Source: Pandoraea terrigena (GTDB lineage Bacteria > Pseudomonadota > Gammaproteobacteria > Burkholderiales > Burkholderiaceae). From it: a stretch of 64,000 nt of DNA. Both the position numbers and the translations under genes were made by a program. Under the pieces are notes generated by a model that was given only the letters and a program-made list of their open reading frames with translations, was not told the origin of the DNA and did not search any database. Location of the stretch: the NCBI RefSeq assembly GCF_902459705.1, contig NZ_CABPRU010000011.1, forward strand, positions 124,001 through 188,000, read 5' to 3'. Below are positions 62,710 through 64,000 of the stretch, piece by piece (within the stretch, counting starts at the first letter, position 1; each line of letters starts with the position of its first letter).

Positions 62710-63400
62710 AGGCGGGTCTTCTTCTGGGCTAGTACGGCGCCGCGGCGGTTTCGTGCGTGACCAAGCCCCAGTTCGCGTGCCCCCCCCGGGATCTCTCCAA
62801 GTAGGTGCCGTGACCACCGAGAGCGGTCGAAACGCCTTATGCATCAAGAGTATACCCAGAATCTATTCTAGACTGGCGAAGATAGTGCACAAAAACAACT
62901 ACCCGACTAAGAACACTTATCGAAACATGACTTGTTGAGAATTGTTCGTGTTTATTGGTCGAATCCGTCAGTTTGCGTCCGTCGGCGCCCATTTTCAAGC
63001 AGACGTAGATGCTCGTTGCGCAAATAAGTACACGACATGGGGTGCTAGTTCGCGAGAGTCTGCGCGCGACCGAAGCAACTTACGTCCGCCTAAGGCCTGA
63101 AAGATCGCCACTCGTCGCCCAGCGGCGGCGTGCAAGCTGGCGTGCGTTGCTTTTTCGGCGGGATCAGCGACGTTCATTGCTATTCGGTCAAGCCGGCGCT
63201 GCCTTCTGAGGAGGCTGTTCGCGGAGGGAGCTGACACACGTTGCGTCTTGGGAGCGAGCGTTGACGCAACATGCTTGTACCGTGTGGCACTCGGACGCGG
63301 TTGCGTTTTCGGTACGGGCATCAGCAGTCAAACGGCGATGGCAATACGGATGTATTTCATGCTTTGTTAGCCGGCATCCACCTGAGGCACCGACGGGGCG
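62710..63400. other. intergenic region, no firm gene
   Basis: About 690 bp upstream of the recombinase. An AT-rich stretch at about 62850-62960 probably has the recombinase promoter. Frames on both strands are poor. Confidence 0.4.
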
Positions 63401-64000
63401 TTATAAAGCCAACTCGAAGCGTTTCCCAGCCTTCTTGGCCGCGGCCCGATGTTCCCGCAGGAAGTGGATCTGTGCTTTGTTAAGACGACGACGTAGCTCC
63501 GTCGAGCCTCCAGCAAGCACCAGATCGCGCACGCCAGGCTCGAGTCCTCGCTCGAGCAGCAGTTCGCCTGCGTCACTGAAGGCTATCAGATGCGCATCGA
63601 ACAACGCATGGAGGTGCGCGCACAGCATGAGGCCGTTATTCCCCGACACCCGATCGGGCGCCGCTGCATCCGCCCACGGGGCGATGTGGCAGGCCTGCAC
63701 GAGATTGGGTGAGTGCAGGCCCGTAAGAGAACAGCATCGCCCCCAAATCCTTCGAACGTTCCTCACGAAGCGCTCGTGACCGACACGAAGCGACGAGAGG
63801 CCATGCTGGTCGTAGCCCCCATGCCCGGCAAACTCCGCGGCGGTCTCGCCGTTGTCAGGCATTTCGAGCGCCGGGTAAACGTATGCTCCCTTGTCGATCC
63901 AGGCGACAGTCGGATTCGCGCTGAGCCGAAAACCGCGAAAGAACGTTGAGAACGATACGACCGTAGTGCCGATCGGCTGCCACTTGCGCGAGACAGTGAA
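63401..64000 (-). CDS. HNH endonuclease, 5' end beyond window
   Basis: A minus-strand gene open to the window edge (200 codons including stop, start not seen). The C-terminal HNH_2-like core shows CCSLTG, CHIAPWAD (first His), GNNGLMLCAHLHALFDAHL (Asn and His). It resembles the HNH domain of restriction-type McrA-like nucleases. The residues upstream (RKWQPIGTTVVSFSTFFRGF) are in the same frame, so a start at the internal ATG 63862 is unlikely. Partial. Confidence 0.75.
   Translation of the reverse strand, partial: FTVSRKWQPIGTTVVSFSTFFRGFRLSANPTVAWIDKGAYVYPALEMPDNGETAAEFAGHGGYDQHGLSSLRVGHERFVRNVRRIWGRCCSLTGLHSPNLVQACHIAPWADAAAPDRVSGNNGLMLCAHLHALFDAHLIAFSDAGELLLERGLEPGVRDLVLAGGSTELRRRLNKAQIHFLREHRAAAKKAGKRFELAL

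Noticed and set aside
62995-63321. 108-codon minus-strand frame
   Set aside because: Arg/Ala-rich low-complexity translation, no ribosome site; the plus strand has equally weak frames.
1-64000. tRNA or rRNA genes
   Set aside because: No stretch with a recognisable cloverleaf or rRNA signature was noticed while reading.

Overview
The window is GC-rich and plasmid-like. It carries an iteron replication origin with a Rep_3 initiator, a ParAB partition operon with palindromic parS-like sites, an StbABC-like stability locus, a complete VirB-type mating-pore cluster, a thin-pilus (R64/IncI-type, type IVB) cluster and a SXT-like coupling protein. Codon use, protein flavour (DUF3701-type integrase, DUF1173, DUF4942 methylase) and the gene mix suggest a Burkholderiales host (Burkholderia, Paraburkholderia, Ralstonia or Cupriavidus). 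That is inferred from protein style, with no rRNA or other species marker in the window.

Layout. 1-10.6 kb is accessory DNA: small hypothetical genes, a HipBA-like toxin-antitoxin pair with operator-like repeats, a PD-(D/E)XK-like nuclease, then a leftward set with a DUF4942 N6-adenine methylase, a DUF1173 protein and a tyrosine integrase. 11.5-13.8 kb holds an StbABC-like operon behind a phased CTCAAC array and ends in a strong terminator. An IS110-family element follows (13.9-15.4 kb). 15.8-17.8 kb is a three-gene operon ending in an FlhD/FlhC-like pair, the family of the conjugation master activators SetCD (SXT) and AcaCD (IncC). 17.9-19.4 kb has small hypothetical and membrane genes, then an IS3 relic.

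From 48.7 kb leftward to 19.9 kb nearly everything reads on the minus strand: MOBH-like TraI, TraD, a hypothetical gene, DUF4400, VirB11, VirB2, VirB3, VirB4, VirB5/TrbJ, VirB6, VirB8, VirB9, VirB10, a second VirB9-like protein, then PilL, PilN, PilP, PilO, PilQ, PilR, PilS, a TraJ-like ATPase, PilM and PilV, and a detached lytic transglycosylase. One gene of unknown function (36986-37699) points the other way between virB6 and virB8. The VirB set would build the mating channel, TraD would couple DNA to it, and the IVB pilus would provide liquid mating or adhesion. The FlhDC-like pair is the best candidate for switching these genes on.

49.1-50.3 kb is the origin, with about 16 iteron copies in both orientations and an inverted half-iteron operator before rep. 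51.5-52.6 kb carries seven copies of a near-palindromic site ahead of parA-parB. 54.6-58.7 kb holds small cargo genes, including an acyltransferase (PlsC-like) that appears frameshifted and a lipoprotein. 58.9-62.7 kb has two related tyrosine recombinases in tandem, and an HNH endonuclease gene runs off the right edge.

The strongest leads are the plasmid FlhDC-like pair, the MOBH-like relaxase that seems to have lost its metal-binding histidines, the phased array before stbA, the second VirB9-like protein, and the tandem recombinases.
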